Of a stretch of 64,000 nucleotides of DNA, positions 62,389 through 64,000 are shown piece after piece. The notes under the pieces were generated by a model. It did not search any database and was not told where the DNA came from. It saw only the letters and a program-made list of their open reading frames with translations. Within the stretch, counting starts at the first letter, position 1; each line of letters starts with the position of its first letter. The position numbers and the translations under genes are program-made. This DNA is from Ilex aquifolium (Eukaryota > Streptophyta > Magnoliopsida > Aquifoliales > Aquifoliaceae): the NCBI GenBank assembly GCA_951799425.1, contig OX637401.1, positions 31,669,780 to 31,733,779 on the forward strand. The letters run 5' to 3'.

Positions 62389-63720
62389 TTATTTGTTCAT
62401 CTCTATTAGATCTAGGGAGTATGGGATGTTGGTTGCATTTAGCCATGTCAGACCATTAATGAAATTTCTAACTGTGAACTTTTTAGCTTCATCTGAGTTC
62501 ACGACTCTATATCCTTTCCACTTTATTCTGTTTAGAGTGCTGGCTCCAGGACCTTTGTTATGATACTCCCCATAATACAATGAAGTGAGTGCAGAACTAT
62601 CTTTATTCCATTTCAGCCATCCCTTCGGGTCTATTATGTCATCTAAAAAGGATTGCATTATGACAACTATAGAAAATGGCCTCCATGGTCGGCCAAGGTA
62701 AGTTTTTATTCCCAGATGTGCGTTGAAGTCCTTTGCAGCCATGATTTTGCAGTCGTGGATTGATATTCCACCAAAATCTTTACTGCTATCTCTCCCTTGA
62801 GCGGTCATCACATTTGAGCGCCCACTGCCAGGATGCTGAACATACATGTTGCAATTTTGGAAAACCACCCTGGCATCTCCGAATATAAAATCTATAGTCC
62901 CGTAGATTTCACATTCTCTGTAAAACTGAATACCCTTGTGAACATAAAGCGTGTCTTGATATCCTTGAAATCTGCATCGGTAGAATGCAGAAAACTTGGA
63001 ACTACTCTTCATTGCTACCGCTTGTCCATTGTTCTGTCCAGCAGAGTTGATGAAGGCTATGTTCTTTGCTATGAAGCCTTCTCCAACGACGTCTAATTCA
63101 AAAAACAACATATTGAGGAACGGTTTTGGATCTCTTCATGAAACTGTAATAAAAGTATGTCTGGTCTAATTCATGCATATAAGTTGTATTTTAGACGAAA
63201 ATAGTCTGGAGATAACGATGCAATTTTTCGTAAAAATGCTATTGTTTATAGAGTTATTATGGTAGTGCATGTCATACCAGGTAACAAAATATCTAGTGTG
63301 TTTTTTCATTCCAATGTGATGTAAGGTTTAAAGGTATCATGTTCCATTAAATTGTTATTTATATTTAAGATAAAAAATACACATACCTACTGTGGCTGAT
63401 GCAAAGATACTGTAGCCTGTACCATTGCTCCTGCTGCCAGTAATAATGGTTAGGTCCATACTATCTCCAAGAAAAACAAGATTTGTTTTTTCTTCTCCGA
63501 TAAAAACATTCTCGACATAGGTGCCTGCTTTGATATGCATGTAGTAGTTTTGCTTGTTGTAATTTGGTGCTGCTTTGACAGCTTCAGAGATACTACTAAA
63601 GTTTCCAGAGCCATCTAGGGCGACAGTTATGTCACATTGTGAGCCAAGCCCGCCTTTGGCAGCCCAAACAAGAGTGAGTATAACAATGAGAATCGTAATT
63701 TTCTGCACGTGTGGATGCAA
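62389..63720 (-). CDS. Pectin methylesterase (pectinesterase), type without PRO domain
   Basis: Cell-wall enzyme that removes methyl groups from homogalacturonan. Two exons, 63387-63720 and 62389-63092, joined in phase 1, give 345 residues. A signal peptide (about 1-22) is followed directly by the catalytic beta-helix, with no inhibitor-like PRO region. All five family motifs are present: GTYVENV, GQAVA (Q135), QDTL (Q157, D158), DFIFG (D179) and LGRPW (R246), so the two catalytic Asp, the Arg and both Gln are kept. The C-terminal end reads FTVRNFINGLTWLNAT. It is convergent with the inhibitor gene 5 kb away; a functional link is not shown by sequence. The gene looks active. Confidence 0.95.
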
Positions 63721-64000
63721 ACTTGTTAGTTTTGAACAAAAGAAAACTTTTGGACTGAGTGGCGTAGTTTTTGTTCGCTTTTCCTCTCAAACATAACAAT
63801 ACTAATTTTTAGATTGTCAAAATAATTCAATAAAAAAGAGTTATAAATGGTGCCTTATCGCACGAAAACTTAATTTGAATCATAATACAAAATGGTATGC
63901 TCCATTGTTTTTTTGTCGTCATCATATAAGCTCATCCTCTCCCTACCCCCATAATATTATACCTCAAAGTATGGAGATGTATCTTTTCCTAATATTGATC
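63721..64000. other. Upstream region of pectin methylesterase
   Basis: AT-rich; must hold the promoter. ATTTATAA on the minus strand near 63843-63850 is a possible TATA element, about 125 bp above the ATG. Nothing else was seen to the window end. Confidence 0.4.

Overview
The window is nuclear DNA of a flowering plant, almost certainly a eudicot. Genes are intron-rich with GT..AG introns, intergenic DNA is AT-rich and full of small nonautonomous transposons, and every recognisable product is a plant protein. I cannot name the species. No prokaryotic, viral or organellar block was seen, and no LTR-retroelement coding region was recognised.

Layout. Positions 1-14710, minus strand: FCA, the RNA-binding regulator of flowering time and poly(A)-site choice, traced over 18 exons; the last exon lies beyond position 1. 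Its third intron is very large (3.8 kb) and the 5' leader carries a telo-box. 15.6-21.2 kb: a chain of Helitron copies just upstream of FCA. 21.2-24.4 kb: a decayed hAT-like element holding two SINEs and a large fold-back element, flanked by two copies of an unknown coding-like fragment. 25.2-25.8 kb, minus: a DnaQ/Werner-type 3'-5' exonuclease relative with a degenerate first active-site motif. 26-31 kb: transposon-rich, with a GGN-array Helitron, a hAT MITE and a Mutator-like MITE. 31.1-36.8 kb, plus: GPN1/QQT2, a GPN-loop GTPase. 37-39.5 kb: a SINE, a MITE with a nested Helitron, and a hAT MITE. 40.0-47.6 kb, plus: galactokinase, 13 exons. 48.9-49.4 kb, minus: a B3-like plant protein of unknown function. 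50.7-53.2 kb, plus: a plant-specific single-pass membrane protein. 53.9-55.2 kb: a second Mutator-like MITE. 56.9-63.7 kb: a cell-wall cluster with an invertase/pectin methylesterase inhibitor, a decayed paralogue split by a SINE, two LINE 3' fragments and a pectin methylesterase.

The genes do not form an operon-like system. FCA (mRNA 3'-end choice), GPN1 (RNA polymerase II assembly/import) and galactokinase (sugar salvage) are independent housekeeping or regulatory genes. The inhibitor and the esterase act in the same compartment, the cell wall, but only their closeness links them here. I found no convincing undescribed system. The points most worth a second look are the FCA start-codon context and large intron 3, the Helitron chain next to FCA, the catalytically degenerate exonuclease relative, and the mobile-element families for which both ends and target-site duplications can be read.
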